From Microcoleus sp. CSU_2_2 (GTDB lineage Bacteria; Cyanobacteriota; Cyanobacteriia; Cyanobacteriales; Microcoleaceae), in NCBI GenBank assembly GCA_012035135.1, contig JAAUPI010000023.1, forward strand, positions 1-38,094: DNA of 38,094 nt, read 5' to 3'. A program made the translations under genes and the position numbers. This document shows, piece by piece, positions 36,605-38,094 of the stretch. Position 1 is the first letter of the stretch, and each line of letters begins with the position of its first letter. The notes beneath the pieces were generated by a model. It did not search any database. It worked only from the letters and a program-made list of their open reading frames with translations, and was not told the DNA's origin.

Positions 36605-37798
36605 TCATAAATTGCCGATCGATCCAATCTTTCCAATACCACAACAGCGGCGATTCCCACATAAAATTTCCGCGAGAGCGATCGCGCTTTTATTACCAGT
36701 ACCAATCAGCCCTAAATATTGTGACTGCGGTGCAAAGGGTTTGAGCGGTTTTTTTAATAAAAATTGTTGCAAATTCTCAAATAAAGGTTTACCCTGACGT
36801 ACTGCAAATACGCCTGCTTTTGGGCGCGGATAATTAATCATCGTGCAGATATCCCCAGCGGCAAATACATGGGGATGAGAGATCGATCGCAAGCAATCAT
36901 TAACTTGAATAAACCCGTTTGAGTCGGTGGCTAAACCCGATGCTTTTATCCAATTGGCTGCCGATGCTTGCGTTACCCAAAAAATGCGATCGCACTCTAA
37001 TTTTAAACCGGATTCACAGGAAATTTGGTAAGTGGGAATGGGGCATTCTTGATTACCTTCTATCTCGATGGTTTTTATAGCACTAACTTTTTCCATTAAG
37101 TTCACTTTGATGCCGCGACTAATGAGAATTTCTTTGAGGCGACGGCGTACCCGCTGGTTGTGTGCGGGCATCAATTCAGCACCGCTGTGAAATAAGTGAA
37201 TTTCTGATGATTTTTCTAATTCTTCTTCCTTCTTCCCTCTTTTTTCCCCCCTTGGAGGCAGGGGGAGGGTACCTTTTTTATGCAATCGAGACTGCATATT
37301 TAAGGCTAATTCTACGCCACCTGCGCCACCGCCGACAATGGCGATCCGAATTGGATTTTCTGGATGATTTTGCCTTTGAGCAATTAGCTGATTCCAGTTA
37401 GCTAAAAACTCCGGTACTGGTTTCGCGGGAATTGCGTATTCTGCGACACTCGGTACGGATAAAGTTGCGGGGGTGCTACCGATATCGATCGAAAGCAAGT
37501 CAAAATTAACGGGCGGGCGATTTTGACAAATAACTTGATTTTTGTTAAAGTCGATCGCGATCGCCCGATCGACAAATATCTGGCACTGGGCAAATTCACA
37601 GAGCGATCGTAAATCTATATGACATTCATCGTAATCGTAAAACCCGGCAACGTGCCCCGGCAACATCCCCGAATAAGGCGCATACGACACGTCGCTAATC
37701 AATGTCAAACGCACTCCCGGCAGCGGTTTTAGGCCGAACATTTTCAATACAATAGCATGACTGTGGCCACCACCAATTAATACTAAATCTTTTGACAT
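36605..37798 (-). CDS. NAD(P)/FAD oxidoreductase of SelD-fusion type, C-terminus frameshifted
   Basis: About 397 residues from ATG 37798 (MSKDLVLIGGGHSHAIVLKM), chosen over the ATG nine codons upstream because the family starts there. FAD GxGxxG-type motif LIGGGHSHA, then SYAPYSGMLPGHVAGFYDYDE, NAD motif IAIVGGGAGGVELAL, and second FAD motif HPHVFAAGDICTM. In many cyanobacteria this domain is fused to selenide water dikinase (SelD). Here no SelD part follows. The C-terminus departs from family after GTGNKSAIA; the +1 frame restores SRGNFMWESPLLWYWKDWID and runs to TAA at 36582, indicating a one-base deletion near 36673-36682, at a HIP1 site. An in-frame repeat insertion lies at 37208-37279. 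Confidence 0.8.
   Translation of the reverse strand: MSKDLVLIGGGHSHAIVLKMFGLKPLPGVRLTLISDVSYAPYSGMLPGHVAGFYDYDECHIDLRSLCEFAQCQIFVDRAIAIDFNKNQVICQNRPPVNFDLLSIDIGSTPATLSVPSVAEYAIPAKPVPEFLANWNQLIAQRQNHPENPIRIAIVGGGAGGVELALNMQSRLHKKGTLPLPPRGEKRGKKEEELEKSSEIHLFHSGAELMPAHNQRVRRRLKEILISRGIKVNLMEKVSAIKTIEIEGNQECPIPTYQISCESGLKLECDRIFWVTQASAANWIKASGLATDSNGFIQVNDCLRSISHPHVFAAGDICTMINYPRPKAGVFAVRQGKPLFENLQQFLLKKPLKPFAPQSQYLGLIGTGNKSAIALAEILCGNRRCCGIGKIGSIGNL
37208..37279 (-). repeat. Repeat-derived in-frame insertion in the oxidoreductase gene
   Basis: The segment encodes KGTLPLPPRGEKRGKKEEEL, absent from the family alignment I recall, between the second Rossmann helix (MQSRLH) and IHLFHSGAELMP. The DNA (CCCCCCTTGGAGGCAGGGGG on the plus strand) resembles the C-rich dispersed repeats of this genome. 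Confidence 0.65.
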
Positions 37799-37897
37799 GG
37801 ATGTTCGATCGAGATATTCCAGCACCGATATTGTACAGCACTCGGATTGTTGGGTTAAACTGTCCGGTTTATAAAAAATATTCGGTAAGCGGAAAAC

Positions 37898-37949
37898 GAG
37901 CGAGGCTTCAGCCCGCTCGATGTAAGCGACACGGGCGGTTTTAACCGCC
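37898..37949 (+). mobile_element. IS200/IS605-type end hairpins
   Basis: Two adjacent hairpins, GAGCGAGGCTTCAGCCCGCTC (37898-37918) and GGCGGTTTTAACCGCC (37934-37949), match in style the subterminal hairpins of cyanobacterial IS200/IS605 elements. They abut a tnpB fragment. Confidence 0.5.
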
Positions 37950-37960
37950 GTGAATCTTTC

Positions 37961-38094
37961 TTAACTCTCCCAAGTGGTTTTACCATCAAGGCTTGCACAG
38001 TTAGGAAGCGACAGAATGGTTGGTATGTTTCCGTCAGAATAGAAGATAAGTCTGTACCTGAATACAGCCCCAAAGCTCTCGGCAACAATCCCAA
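37961..38094 (+). pseudogene. tnpB: TnpB (IS200/IS605 OrfB) fragment, 5'-truncated, runs off the window
   Basis: The plus-strand frame reads LPSGFTIKACTVRKRQNGWY then VSVRIEDKSVPEYSPKALGN to the edge. FTIKACTVRKRQNGWYVSV is the conserved strand pair of TnpB just before the RuvC-like GIDxG nuclease motif, which would lie beyond the edge. The first 150-170 residues of TnpB are missing: upstream lies element-end hairpin DNA and a stop. So it is a truncated copy or one displaced by a rearrangement. TnpB is an omega-RNA-guided nuclease; this copy is probably inactive unless the rest outside the window restores it. Confidence 0.7.

Noticed and set aside
37855-38094. 79-codon minus-strand frame at the right edge
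   Set aside because: The plus strand of the same DNA encodes recognisable TnpB residues and hairpin ends; the minus frame has biased, protein-unlike composition.

Overview
The window looks like chromosome from a filamentous cyanobacterium, most likely Oscillatoriales close to Microcoleus/Oscillatoria. The pointers are abundant HIP1 octamers (GCGATCGC), an atpB-atpE (F1 beta-epsilon) pair, CP12, a DUF3177 protein, an SLH-OprB porin, a DUF1400 hydrolase, a PEP-CTERM protein, a CHAT protease-like protein, and dense heptamer (STRR) and palindromic dispersed repeats. Taxonomy is inferred from gene content only.

Layout. 1-2.8 kb: an accessory segment with the end of one gene, a 211-aa protein that may be a type III CRISPR accessory or small subunit, a compact three-gene operon ending in a HEPN-like protein, and two decayed CRISPR-type repeats 78 nt apart. 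3.1-8.5 kb: secreted DUF1400 alpha/beta hydrolase (-), HD-domain phosphohydrolase (+) and NAD-dependent DNA ligase LigA, whose reading frame carries at least two in-frame dispersed-repeat insertions. 8.5-11.1 kb: a small membrane protein, a repeat-rich gap holding a frameshifted hemagglutinin-like gene fragment, and a PEP-CTERM protein. 11.2-13.7 kb: ATP synthase beta and epsilon, split by a tandem repeat, then a small conserved cyanobacterial protein. 14.1-24.0 kb: two large paralogous receptors (Cache-HAMP-histidine kinase-REC-class III nucleotidyl cyclase) flanking two tandem paralogous peptidoglycan-binding miniproteins, followed by a second HD-domain protein that converges on and overlaps the second cyclase. 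24.2-29.4 kb: DUF3177 membrane protein, CP12, a FIST sensor protein and an SLH porin. 29.9-32.5 kb: a two-gene glycosyltransferase operon. 32.6-38.1 kb: a long low-complexity protein, a CHAT protein, an FAD oxidoreductase of the kind fused to SelD in cyanobacteria (here without SelD and with a C-terminal frameshift), and a truncated TnpB at the right edge.

How the parts may work together. The 14-24 kb block can be read as a cyclic-nucleotide signalling cluster: two sensor-cyclases that differ at a substrate-binding residue, plus an HD protein that could degrade a nucleotide second messenger. LigA, ATP synthase and CP12 are housekeeping. The recurrent theme is repeat invasion: STRR heptamers and palindromes fill most intergenic gaps, enter open reading frames without breaking them (ligA, the SelD-like oxidoreductase), and in the FIST gene supply the stop codon. 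No rRNA or tRNA gene was recognised.
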